This document shows, in pieces, positions 15,266 to 23,087 of a DNA stretch of 35,126 bases. Under the pieces are notes generated by a model. The model was not told the origin of the DNA and made no database searches. It worked only from the letters and a program-made list of their open reading frames with translations. Position numbers and translations under genes: made by a program. This stretch comes from Ghiorsea sp. (GTDB taxonomy: Bacteria; Pseudomonadota; Zetaproteobacteria; Mariprofundales; Mariprofundaceae): contig JALUNK010000086.1 in the NCBI GenBank assembly GCA_027055255.1, forward strand, positions 1 through 35,126. The letters are read 5' to 3'. Position 1 is the first letter of the stretch. Each line of letters starts with the position of its first letter.

Positions 15266-16896
15266 CCATCATTTTGCTAGCATTTAGCTTATTATCTTGC
15301 AGCAGTGAAGATAAAAGCGCCGAAAAATCAGAGCCTCAGCCGCAAGTGACCAACTATCAACCTGCGCATGGCGGTAGATTGATTGATGCAAGCATTGGTG
15401 ATGCAACCAATCTTATCCCCATGATTGCCAGCGATGCATCCAGTCATGACATCGCGGGGCAGCTTTACTTGCCCCTGCTCAAATATGACAAAAACCTTAA
15501 CCTTGTTGGTCAGCTTGCAGAGTCATGGGCAGTATCCGAAGATAAGCTCAGCATTATATTTAAGCTCAAACCCAACTTAACATGGAGTGATGGCAAGCCG
15601 CTGACCAGTGAAGACTGCGTATTTACCCTGCATTTGATTCAAGATGATAAAACCCAAAGCCCTTACAAATCTGATTATATGAAAGTGGTATCTGCTAAAG
15701 CCTTGGATGCGCAAACCTTTGAAGTGCGCTACAAAGAAATTTTTTCTCCAGCCCTTGCCACTTGGGCATCTTTGGCGATTTTGCCCAAGCATGTATTTAA
15801 GGGGGTGAATATCATGGATACCGATTTATCTCGCCATCCCAAAGCCAGCATAGGTCCTTACTTTTTAGAAGATTGGCAAACCCAGCAAAGCATCACATTA
15901 AAAGCTAACCCTCATTATTTTGATGGCGATGTTTGGATTGATAAGCGCATTACACGCATCATCCCTGACCCTGCCACCCAGTTCTTAGAATTAAGTGCTG
16001 GAAAAATTGATATGGCAAACTTAACACCCACCCAATATAAACGCCTTTTTGACAATAATGCGCGCTTAAAGAAAGCGTACAAACGCTATAAATATCTTGG
16101 CTTTTCATATACTTACCTTGGCTTTAATCTTAAACGCAAACCCTTTGATGACATTCGAGTACGTCAAGCTTTAGCCTATGCCATTGACCGCCAAGAGTTA
16201 GTGGATGGTGTTTTACTTGGCTTAGGCGAAGCTTTAGCCACGCCGTACAAACCGGGCACACGCTGGGTGAATCAAAGCTTAAAACCACGCAGCTTCAATT
16301 TAGACAAAGCCCAAACCCTACTTGCTCAAGCAGGCTGGATTAAAGCTGAAGGGCAAAGCTTTGTCAGCAAAGATGGCAAACCACTTTCCTTCACCATTCT
16401 CACCAACAATGGCAATAAAAAACGCGCTGATACTGCGACCATAATTCAGCAACGCCTCAAACAAGTGGGCATTCAAGTGAATATCCGCCTTGTGGAATGG
16501 TCAGCATTTATTGAGAATTTTATCAACAAACGTGATTTTGATGCAGTGATTCTTGGCTGGTCGCTATCTCCAGACCCTGACCAATTTAGCATTTGGCATT
16601 CTTCGCAAACGGGTGAGCGAGAGTTTAACTTTTTAAGCTACAGTAACCCCAAAGTGGACAAAGCTTTGGTGCAAGCAAGGCTCACCTTTGATTTGGATAA
16701 ACAAAAACACTGGTATGACATCATGCAGCAAGAAATTTACAATGATGTGCCTGTGGTATTTTTGTATGCTGGTTATTCCCTTCCAGCCATTCACAAACGT
16801 ATCCAAGGCATTGAGGTTGCCCCTGCAGGCATTGGTCATAACAGTGAAAAATGGTTTGTCCCTAAGGCATTACAAAAAACGAGCATACAACCTTGA
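15235..16896 (+). CDS. peptide-type ABC transporter substrate-binding lipoprotein (SBP family 5)
   Basis: A 553-residue protein with a lipoprotein signal (lipobox LLSC, Cys22) and the family 5 solute-binding fold. Family blocks include AESWAVSEDKLSIIFKLKPN, LTWSDGKPLTSEDCVFTL, IRVRQALAYAIDRQELVDGV and VNIRLVEWSAFIENF. Such proteins bind oligopeptides, nickel or other solutes for Opp/Dpp-like importers. No permease or ATPase gene is adjacent; it lies between the lytic transglycosylase and xseA. Next to cell-wall enzymes, a role in muropeptide capture (as for MppA) is a reasonable guess. The start overlaps the upstream gene by 31 bases and the end overlaps xseA by 4. Confidence 0.88.
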   Translation: MDCRSLSTKLTIILLAFSLLSCSSEDKSAEKSEPQPQVTNYQPAHGGRLIDASIGDATNLIPMIASDASSHDIAGQLYLPLLKYDKNLNLVGQLAESWAVSEDKLSIIFKLKPNLTWSDGKPLTSEDCVFTLHLIQDDKTQSPYKSDYMKVVSAKALDAQTFEVRYKEIFSPALATWASLAILPKHVFKGVNIMDTDLSRHPKASIGPYFLEDWQTQQSITLKANPHYFDGDVWIDKRITRIIPDPATQFLELSAGKIDMANLTPTQYKRLFDNNARLKKAYKRYKYLGFSYTYLGFNLKRKPFDDIRVRQALAYAIDRQELVDGVLLGLGEALATPYKPGTRWVNQSLKPRSFNLDKAQTLLAQAGWIKAEGQSFVSKDGKPLSFTILTNNGNKKRADTATIIQQRLKQVGIQVNIRLVEWSAFIENFINKRDFDAVILGWSLSPDPDQFSIWHSSQTGEREFNFLSYSNPKVDKALVQARLTFDLDKQKHWYDIMQQEIYNDVPVVFLYAGYSLPAIHKRIQGIEVAPAGIGHNSEKWFVPKALQKTSIQP

Positions 16897-18224
16897 GCAA
16901 TATTCTCTCTGTTACCGAGCTTACCGCCCGCATCAAGCAAGTCTTGGAGCAAGGTTTTTCTCGTATTGAAGTCACAGGTGAAATTTCTCGCCTCACATCA
17001 CCATCATCGGGGCACTTGTATTTCACGGTGAAGGATAAACATGCGGCGATTTCAGCTGTAGTTTGGAAGAGCGCTGCTGCACGCCTAAAAACGCGCCCTA
17101 AAGATGGACAAGCTTATGTCTTTACTGGTCATTTAAGCGTGTACGAACCGCGAGGAACTTACCAGTTGGTGGTTACAGGCATCGCACCTGTGGGTGCTGG
17201 TCGTTTGGCTGAAGAATTTGAGCGCCGCAAGGCTTTATTTGCCGAACGTGGTTGGTTTGATACAGAGCATAAACAAAGTATCCCTGAATTACCGCAACAT
17301 ATTGGCATGGTCACATCGGCAACTGCGGCAGCTTTTGAAGATGTAAAAAAGGTTTTAAATACGCGCCCTGCATGGCTCAACATCACCTTATCCCAAGCTG
17401 TAGTCCAAGGTGAATCCGCACCTGCAAGCGTTGCCTTAGCCATCAAAAGATTACATAACTTAAAAGATAAGCCCGATGTTATTTTGCTGGTGCGTGGTGG
17501 CGGAAGTTTGGAAGATTTATGGTGTTTTAATGATGAAAACATTGTACAAGCCATCTATGAGGCATCTATCCCTATCATATCTGGAGTTGGGCATGAGATT
17601 GATACTACTTTGACTGACCTCGCTGCTGATGTTCGCGCGGCTACCCCTTCCAATGCGGCTGAAATAGCTTGCCCAGCCAAAGAAACTTTACGCCCTCAAG
17701 TGCAGCGTATGCGTCAACGCATACACCAAGCTTTTGATAGTTATAAAGATGGTAAATACTGGTCTTTAGAACGCGCAAGCCAGCAACTTCAATATCACTA
17801 CCGTCAAGATTTGCAACAGCAACACAAACACATACGTCAACTTAAAAACATCTTACATCAATATGAACCCAAGCAAGCTCTGCGTAGGCAAACACAACAC
17901 TTTTACGCTTTAAAACAAAGACTCCACTCAGCAGCGCAGGGGCATACGCCGCAATGGCGCCAGCATCTTGTCGAACATCAACATATGCTGCGCTTAAGCT
18001 ACCAAGGCTCGCTACAAATTCATAATCAACATTGGCAAAAGCGACACGAACAATTGCTTGCCATGAATCCCAAACACGTATTGCAGCGCGGTTATGCCAT
18101 GACCACAGATGCAGCAGGTAAAGTCGTATCTTCAACGCAAAATTTACAACAAGGTGATAAACTTCACTTGCACTTCCATGATGGCAGCGCAGAATCAACC
18201 ATCACCAAAATTAAGGGAGCTTAA
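16893..18224 (+). CDS. xseA: exodeoxyribonuclease VII large subunit
   Basis: A 443-residue XseA, close to the normal length of about 450. The N-terminal OB-fold (FSRIEVTGEISRLTSPSSGH to about residue 100) is followed by the catalytic region with VRGGGSLEDLWCFND, SGVGHEIDTTLTDLAADVRAATPSNAAE and a coiled-coil C-terminal part ending in the conserved LQRGYAMTTD block. It digests single-stranded DNA together with the small subunit XseB, not found here. The start codon is TTG, overlapping the stop of the binding-protein gene as TTGA. The N-terminal residues (SNILSVTELTARIK) match the family start well, supporting this unusual codon. Confidence 0.93.
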   Translation: MSNILSVTELTARIKQVLEQGFSRIEVTGEISRLTSPSSGHLYFTVKDKHAAISAVVWKSAAARLKTRPKDGQAYVFTGHLSVYEPRGTYQLVVTGIAPVGAGRLAEEFERRKALFAERGWFDTEHKQSIPELPQHIGMVTSATAAAFEDVKKVLNTRPAWLNITLSQAVVQGESAPASVALAIKRLHNLKDKPDVILLVRGGGSLEDLWCFNDENIVQAIYEASIPIISGVGHEIDTTLTDLAADVRAATPSNAAEIACPAKETLRPQVQRMRQRIHQAFDSYKDGKYWSLERASQQLQYHYRQDLQQQHKHIRQLKNILHQYEPKQALRRQTQHFYALKQRLHSAAQGHTPQWRQHLVEHQHMLRLSYQGSLQIHNQHWQKRHEQLLAMNPKHVLQRGYAMTTDAAGKVVSSTQNLQQGDKLHLHFHDGSAESTITKIKGA

Positions 18225-18226
18225 AT

Positions 18227-19057
18227 ATGCAAAAATTGCTCTACTTCATCGCTTTCTTATGCGCCAGTCAAAACCTATGGGCGACTAACTATCAAGCTGC
18301 GCAAGGTGATGTGTTGCGTGTTCCAGCGCCCATTTCGGGAGAGCACCTTACAGTCAAAGCATTGGGTAAAAACTGGCCAATTTACCACAAAGATGGTCAA
18401 CCCATCGCTTGGATTGGTATTCACCTCAATGTTAAGCCTGCCACTTATGATATTCAGTGGTTTGCTGGAGGTGCAGCTTCAGTCAATCAAGCTGTGGACA
18501 AACTAGACGTTAAAAAAGGTGACTTTCGTATTTCTCATATTGAAGTCGCCAAAAAGATGTCATCCTTTGATGAAGAAGCGCTCCAGCGCATTCGCGCTGA
18601 CCAAGCCTCCATTAAAAAAGCATACAAAACAAACGTAGCTATCAAACCCCAATGGCCTGAAATGATTTGGCCAGTGCGGGGTATCATCTCAACTCCTTTT
18701 GCTGCCCAACGTTATGTTAACGGCAATCCACGCTCACCCCACTCTGGACTAGATATCGCCGCTCCAACTGGTACACCCGTGAAAGCACCTCTGGCTGGAA
18801 AAGTATTGCTTGTTGAAGATATGTTCCTCAACGGCACCTTAGTCACCATTGGACATGGTAATGGCATTACAACTGTATACGCCCATTTAAATAAATCCTT
18901 GGTTCAAGTTGGTGATGAACTCAAACAAGGTGATGTCTTTGCCGAAGTCGGTAGCACAGGCCGCTCAACTGGACCCCACCTGCATTGGGGCGTACAGTTC
19001 AACGGCAATAAAGTTAACCCTAAAGCCATGTTACCTTTAGCAACGCCAGAGCCATAG
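18227..19057 (+). CDS. M23/LytM-family peptidoglycan endopeptidase
   Basis: A 276-residue secreted protein with a signal peptide (MQKLLYFIAFLCASQNLWA). A beta-rich N-terminal domain spans about 24-100, and the M23 domain about 148-270 has all metal and catalytic residues: His172 and Asp176 (HSGLDI), His220 (YAHL), and His251/His253 (HLHW). The enzyme would cut peptide crosslinks in the periplasm. The intact active site argues for an active hydrolase instead of an EnvC/NlpD-type activator. It begins 2 bases after xseA. With MltD upstream it forms a cell-wall remodelling pair within one transcription unit. Confidence 0.9.
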   Translation: MQKLLYFIAFLCASQNLWATNYQAAQGDVLRVPAPISGEHLTVKALGKNWPIYHKDGQPIAWIGIHLNVKPATYDIQWFAGGAASVNQAVDKLDVKKGDFRISHIEVAKKMSSFDEEALQRIRADQASIKKAYKTNVAIKPQWPEMIWPVRGIISTPFAAQRYVNGNPRSPHSGLDIAAPTGTPVKAPLAGKVLLVEDMFLNGTLVTIGHGNGITTVYAHLNKSLVQVGDELKQGDVFAEVGSTGRSTGPHLHWGVQFNGNKVNPKAMLPLATPEP

Positions 19058-19129
19058 TTTGCTTGCCTTGTTTGCTAGATAAGCACATTATACGCTAGTT
19101 CATACTGGATACTGGGAGAGAGTTTTATC

Positions 19130-19528
19130 ATGGCAAATACGATTAAAATACTAACCATTGATGATGAGGATTCAGTGCAAAGTATTATTGTTGCCTTTGC
19201 CCAACGCTTTTTTGCCGACAAGAACATAGCTTGCGAAGTAAAAGCATTTAATGACCCAGTACAGGGCGTATTTGAGCTTAGTGCCCATGGTGAGCAGTAT
19301 CATGTGATTCTGCTGGATGTACGGTTACCAAAGCTCACCGGCGATGAAATATTCAATAGTATACTGCATGTAAATCCAGAGCTTGCTAACCGTGTTATAT
19401 TTATCACGGGTTACCCCAACGACTTGGTTCAACGTTTTCCAGATATTAAGCTAAATATACTTAACAAACCTTTCCGTTATAAAGACTTTTGCATTAAAAT
19501 TGTCGAAGTTTTGAAAAAGAAAACGTAA
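19130..19528 (+). CDS. single-domain response regulator
   Basis: A 132-residue receiver domain with nothing attached. The acidic pocket is DDED at 11-14, the phosphoacceptor Asp63 (LLDVRLP), Thr93 (FITG) and Lys113-Pro114 (NKPF). A GGGAGAGAG ribosome site precedes the ATG, after a 72-base gap from the peptidase. No kinase is adjacent; the CheA-like kinase about 10 kb away is one possible partner. The next gene, a SPOR membrane protein, begins directly after its stop (TAAATG), suggesting co-expression. Confidence 0.9.
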   Translation: MANTIKILTIDDEDSVQSIIVAFAQRFFADKNIACEVKAFNDPVQGVFELSAHGEQYHVILLDVRLPKLTGDEIFNSILHVNPELANRVIFITGYPNDLVQRFPDIKLNILNKPFRYKDFCIKIVEVLKKKT

Positions 19529-20077
19529 ATGAAGTTGCATACATGGTTTTCAACATTAAATGTCCAAAAGGTTGAGCTCAAGCTAGCGAGTGTTCTAGCT
19601 ATCGCCACAGCATGTATCGTCTTGCTTATTGTATCTTGGTCTTTTTTTGCTTCGACAACATCTAATAACACATCGCAAATGCAAAGTTCAACCCATCAAG
19701 AAGTACAAACTATTGAACGCCCTACTTTATCACAGGTAGACATTTCATCTCAACAAGACACCACTCGTTTAAAGCAAACACAAACAACAGCAAAGACCTT
19801 AACTAAAAAGGTTCAGGCGCACAAAAAAAGTGTTAATAAAATCATTCTGGGGCAAGGAAACTATTTTGTGCAAGTGGGTGCCTTCACCCAAGCTAAACTT
19901 GCTCGACTTATGCTTGAGAAAATGAAAAAGAAATATCATTACGCCATCATTCAGCAAAAAGGAGATAAACATGCTGTTTGGGTTGGACCTGTGGTGACCA
20001 AGGCGGATGCCATAAACCTACAACAACATCTACAACGTAAAAATAATATCCAAGGGTTTATCGTTACAAAAAAATAA
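19529..20077 (+). CDS. SPOR-domain membrane protein
   Basis: A 182-residue protein with a cytoplasmic N-tail, one transmembrane helix at about 21-41, a Ser/Thr/Gln-rich linker and a SPOR domain from about 108 to 182 (NYFVQVGAFTQAKLARLML, HAVWVGPVVTKADAINLQQ). SPOR domains bind denuded glycan strands at the division septum, as in FtsN and DedD. The single TM plus linker plus SPOR layout matches DedD-like proteins. Its pairing with a receiver-only protein is unusual. The gene runs into the convergent SRP RNA gene, with only 6 bases between. Confidence 0.87.
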   Translation: MKLHTWFSTLNVQKVELKLASVLAIATACIVLLIVSWSFFASTTSNNTSQMQSSTHQEVQTIERPTLSQVDISSQQDTTRLKQTQTTAKTLTKKVQAHKKSVNKIILGQGNYFVQVGAFTQAKLARLMLEKMKKKYHYAIIQQKGDKHAVWVGPVVTKADAINLQQHLQRKNNIQGFIVTKK

Positions 20078-20083
20078 AAGATG

Positions 20084-20192
20084 CCACTTGAGCCGGACTG
20101 GTTTGCAACGCAAAAGAACCTTGCTGCCGCTGCTTCCTTCCGGACCTGACGGGGTTCACAAAGACTTTCCGTGCAAGGCCCGACCCAAGTGA
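20084..20192 (-). ncRNA. ffs: signal recognition particle RNA, small bacterial type (4.5S)
   Basis: The minus strand contains the invariant SRP core GTCAGGTCCGGAAGGAAGCA followed by GCGGCAGC, which forms the Ffh-binding apical hairpin. The ends CACTTGGGTC and GGCTCAAGTG pair as the terminal stem, giving a molecule of about 109 bases. It is followed by a T-rich run (20068-20080 on this strand) that would act as terminator with the closing stem. The RNA scaffolds Ffh for co-translational membrane targeting. Confidence 0.94.
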
Positions 20193-20247
20193 CAATCGGT
20201 ATCATGCTTTTAAAAACATGAAAACTTAAATGAGCTAAGCATCAAAA

Positions 20248-20335
20248 TGGCGGAGAGAGAGGGATTCGAACCCTCGGTACATTGCTGTACACACGCTTTC
20301 CAAGCGTGCTCATTCGGCCACTCTGACATCTCTCC
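20248..20335 (-). tRNA. tRNA-Ser(GGA)
   Basis: The minus strand folds as a class II tRNA. The acceptor stem is GGAGAGA with TCTCTCC, discriminator G, and an encoded CCA end. The anticodon arm is CACGC-TTGGAAA-GCGTG, giving anticodon GGA (complement of 20299-20301) for serine UCC codons. A long variable arm follows, and the T arm carries GGTTCGAATCC. Length is 88 bases including CCA. It lies upstream of ffs in the same orientation. Confidence 0.96.
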
Positions 20336-20360
20336 TAGCTCTAAAATCAAAACTGGCGGC

Positions 20361-20388
20361 ACTTTAACGATTAGACGCAGAGTATCAA
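20361..20388 (-). promoter_or_regulatory. candidate promoter of tRNA-Ser
   Basis: On the minus strand TTGATA (20383-20388, 5/6 to the -35 consensus), 16 bases, TAAAGT (20361-20366, 4/6) lie about 20-30 bases ahead of the mature tRNA 5' end, a usual distance for a tRNA leader. Confidence 0.5.
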
Positions 20389-20442
20389 GCGTTATAGCCG
20401 CATTCAGCCACTTGGCTCGAAATTTGCTTACCTCTCTTTAAG

Positions 20443-21111
20443 ATGAAAAATAATCTATCCACATTAAACAATAACAGCCTTCACCCAACAGCATTCAACA
20501 GTTTTTTACCCAAAGAAACGATGGATATGGTGAACAACTATGTTGGCGAACTGCCTCAGGATCTCGCTTTTGAACAAGATATGACCATATTATTTAGCGA
20601 CATGCGTGGTTTCACTGCCCTAAGTGAGCAATACAACCCGCATAAGGTATATGAAACCATTAACGCTAGTTTAGCTTTACAGAGTAAGTTTATTGCTCAG
20701 TTTGGCGGTAGCGTCAATAAGTTCTTAGGAGATGGACTCTTGGCTTGTTTCTCAGGGGATGATCGCAGTATACGCGCATTCCAATGTGTTCAACGTTTAC
20801 TCAAAGAACTAAAAAAACTGGATGATGACAAAGCTTACCTTCCATGCCACGTAGGTTTTGGACTTAATGATGGCTCTGTTTTATTTGGTTTGTTGGGTGA
20901 CCATTCAAGGCGTGAATTCACCGTTATTGGCGATACGGTTAATACCGCCGCAAGATTATGTGGCATCGCAGAGCCTTTCAAAGCATTGATGACTCAAAAC
21001 TTTATTGATACGCTGCACGATGATGAAATTAAAGATAATTATGCTTTCGTTGAGCGCGCATTATTCAAAGGCAAAAGAGAAGCCATCCGTATTTACGCTA
21101 TTTGTTCATAA
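20443..21111 (+). CDS. class III nucleotidyl cyclase (class IIIb-like)
   Basis: A 222-residue soluble catalytic domain with a short N-terminal extension. Metal-binding aspartates are Asp53 (FSDMRGF) and Asp97 (FLGDG). The purine-selecting Lys93 (VNKFLGD), the transition-state pair Asn167 and Arg171 (GDTVNTAAR), and Thr160 seven residues before Asn167 are in place. Most adenylate cyclases have Asp at the Thr160 position; Thr marks the IIIb subclass, which includes bicarbonate-stimulated CyaC and mammalian soluble cyclase. An active adenylate cyclase is therefore likely. No sensor domain is attached. The start lies 15 bases before a YihY gene's upstream gap, so they are probably co-transcribed. 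Confidence 0.87.
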   Translation: MKNNLSTLNNNSLHPTAFNSFLPKETMDMVNNYVGELPQDLAFEQDMTILFSDMRGFTALSEQYNPHKVYETINASLALQSKFIAQFGGSVNKFLGDGLLACFSGDDRSIRAFQCVQRLLKELKKLDDDKAYLPCHVGFGLNDGSVLFGLLGDHSRREFTVIGDTVNTAARLCGIAEPFKALMTQNFIDTLHDDEIKDNYAFVERALFKGKREAIRIYAICS

Positions 21112-21126
21112 TCAAAAAGGTGCTGG

Positions 21127-21930
21127 ATGACCTTTATATTTAAGCTTATTCAACAAACCAGCACACATTACAAACGTAGGCAAGGCATGCAATTTGCAGC
21201 GGCACTTAGCTACAGTACACTCTTATCTGTTGTGCCTGTGACCATGCTTATCTTTTTCATATCTTTACAAACTGATATTTTTTCAAATATGTTTGATCAA
21301 GTTCGCGAACAACTGCTTACACAGCTTTTACCAACCAGCCGCGAACAAATTGAAACTTATTTATTGCAAACCAGTCAAAATATAAAGTCCTTTTCTTACC
21401 TTAGCATGGCACTTATCTTCTTATCCGCACTTTGGCTTTCTTTGGGCGTAGAGCGAGCGTTTAATCATATTTGGCATGTTGAAACGCCAAGAAAACTCAT
21501 ATTACGAATCCCTGCACATATCACACTTTGGCTTGCAGCCCCTCTTCTCATCATGCTTTCCATCACATTAACAACTTGGATGACTTCACTACCTTACCTC
21601 CATGATGTAGTGCTTCAGGTCTCATTTGTATCAAAAATGCTACCTTTGTTGGTATCATCTACTGCACTTTTCTTGCTCTACTTTTTTGTTCCCAACATCC
21701 ATGTAAAACTAAAATATGCTGGAATTGCAGGTTTGATTGCAGGTCTATTGTTTGAAACCAGCAAATGGGGCTTCACTCTTTATATTACAAAATATGCCAT
21801 GTACGAAAAATTATATGGTGCTTTAGCAACACTTCCTATTTTTATGCTTTGGGTACTTATTTCTTGGATTATCGTACTCTGGGGAGCATCCCTTCATTAT
21901 GTATTGCAAAAACAAGGACAATCCACTTAG
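21127..21930 (+). CDS. YihY/BrkB-family inner-membrane protein
   Basis: A 267-residue integral membrane protein with about six hydrophobic segments. Family blocks are QGMQFAAALSYSTLLSVVPV near the start, FLSALWLSLGVERAFNHIWHV in the middle and LATLPIFMLWVLISWIIVLW near the end. This is the YihY/UPF0761 (BrkB-like, formerly annotated RNase BN) family. Its exact role is uncertain. It lies 15 bases after the cyclase and 21 bases before the methyltransferase. Confidence 0.9.
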   Translation: MTFIFKLIQQTSTHYKRRQGMQFAAALSYSTLLSVVPVTMLIFFISLQTDIFSNMFDQVREQLLTQLLPTSREQIETYLLQTSQNIKSFSYLSMALIFLSALWLSLGVERAFNHIWHVETPRKLILRIPAHITLWLAAPLLIMLSITLTTWMTSLPYLHDVVLQVSFVSKMLPLLVSSTALFLLYFFVPNIHVKLKYAGIAGLIAGLLFETSKWGFTLYITKYAMYEKLYGALATLPIFMLWVLISWIIVLWGASLHYVLQKQGQST

Positions 21931-21951
21931 CATCAACTATCATACGCCACT

Positions 21952-23070
21952 ATGGCAAAACAACATAAATTTTTCGCAGTCGTTGTACCTGGTTTAGAGC
22001 GCATCGCTGCGCGCGAGTTAGAGTCCTTCGCTGCACATGATATTACCATTGAATATGGTGGCATCCAATTCTCTGGAACTTTAGAACTGCTCTACCGTGT
22101 TAACCTTAGAGCCAGATCCATCACTCGGGTCTTAATGCGACTGCGAACTTTTCGCAGTATGACTTTAGAAGGTTTGGGTTACGATTTGAAAAAAGTAGCT
22201 TGGCATCTGTTTTTTGATGAAAACACTACACTTCATGTTGAGGTACACAGTCACCATTCACGACTTAATCATTCTGATGATATTGCAGACTTTACTAAAC
22301 AATATATTCAAAAATTATTACCCAAACTAGAAACAGGTAAAAAGCAGCAATCACAAACGCTACATATTCGTTTGGATAACAACCGTGGTGTCTTAAGCTT
22401 AGATACTTCTGGCGAACGATTAGACAGGCGAGGTTATCGTTTAAACCCAGTCAAAGCCCCCCTTCGTGAAACCATTGCTGCGGCTATGGTGCAATGGTCT
22501 GGCTGGTCGCCAGAACAAGCGCTTTTAGTGCCCATGTGTGGCTCAGGCACCCTTGCTATTGAAGCTGCATCTTTAGGATTAAATCAAGCGCCCAACCTTG
22601 AGCATGATTTTTCATGTTTACATTACCCTTCATACAAAGATAAAACATTCCAAAAAGTACTTGGAAAGTGTGCATCCATGCAAAAAGAAACGTCTCTCGA
22701 TATTTTGGCATCGGACTACAATAAAGCCGCAGTTGAAGCCTGTTTGGACAATGCTAAGCGTGCAAAGGTTGATAAAGCTATTCAACTGGAACGACAAGAT
22801 ATCCATGCGTTGAAAAAGCCTGTTACCAAGCATGGTGGAGTACTTATACTTAATCCACCTTATGGTCAGCGCATTGGTGAAGAAGCTAAAGTTCTCTCGC
22901 TCTGGGTAGATTTGGGTAATATCATTCGTGAGCAATTTGCCGATGATACGATGTGGAAAACCGTTATCATTTGTCCTGACCCAGAACATGAAAAGGCTTT
23001 AAAGCTTAACATAAAAAAACGACTTAAACTTAAACATGGCGGCCTTGATGTTATGCTTTTAGAAATATAA
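21952..23070 (+). CDS. THUMP-domain 23S rRNA (guanine-N2) methyltransferase, RlmL-like
   Basis: A 372-residue protein. An N-terminal ferredoxin-like plus THUMP domain (about 1-155) is followed by an RFM-type methyltransferase with SAM motif PMCGSGTLAIEAA (194-206) and catalytic NPPYGQR (301-307), the signature of exocyclic-amine N2-guanine methylation. It corresponds to the N-terminal half of the E. coli RlmKL fusion (G2445 activity) or to stand-alone YpsC-like enzymes. The RlmK half is absent. Target position is inferred from family. It is read in the same direction as the cyclase and YihY genes. Confidence 0.87.
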   Translation: MAKQHKFFAVVVPGLERIAARELESFAAHDITIEYGGIQFSGTLELLYRVNLRARSITRVLMRLRTFRSMTLEGLGYDLKKVAWHLFFDENTTLHVEVHSHHSRLNHSDDIADFTKQYIQKLLPKLETGKKQQSQTLHIRLDNNRGVLSLDTSGERLDRRGYRLNPVKAPLRETIAAAMVQWSGWSPEQALLVPMCGSGTLAIEAASLGLNQAPNLEHDFSCLHYPSYKDKTFQKVLGKCASMQKETSLDILASDYNKAAVEACLDNAKRAKVDKAIQLERQDIHALKKPVTKHGGVLILNPPYGQRIGEEAKVLSLWVDLGNIIREQFADDTMWKTVIICPDPEHEKALKLNIKKRLKLKHGGLDVMLLEI

Positions 23071-23087
23071 ACATACAAACTATAACG

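Noticed and set aside
19951-20205. Minus-strand reading frame across the SRP RNA
   Set aside because: It covers ffs and the 3' end of the SPOR gene; no family match, no ribosome site, and the RNA gene explains the sequence.
20202-20220. Imperfect palindrome around ATGCTTTTAAAAACAT between ffs and tRNA-Ser
   Set aside because: The arms are almost only A and T, and there is no GC-rich stem or clear T run; it could be chance in AT-rich spacer, so I do not call a terminator or operator.
20247-20441. Small plus-strand reading frame of 64 codons beginning near 20247
   Set aside because: It lies over the tRNA-Ser gene on the other strand and the tRNA promoter; its protein sequence is the translation of antisense tRNA, a common false call.
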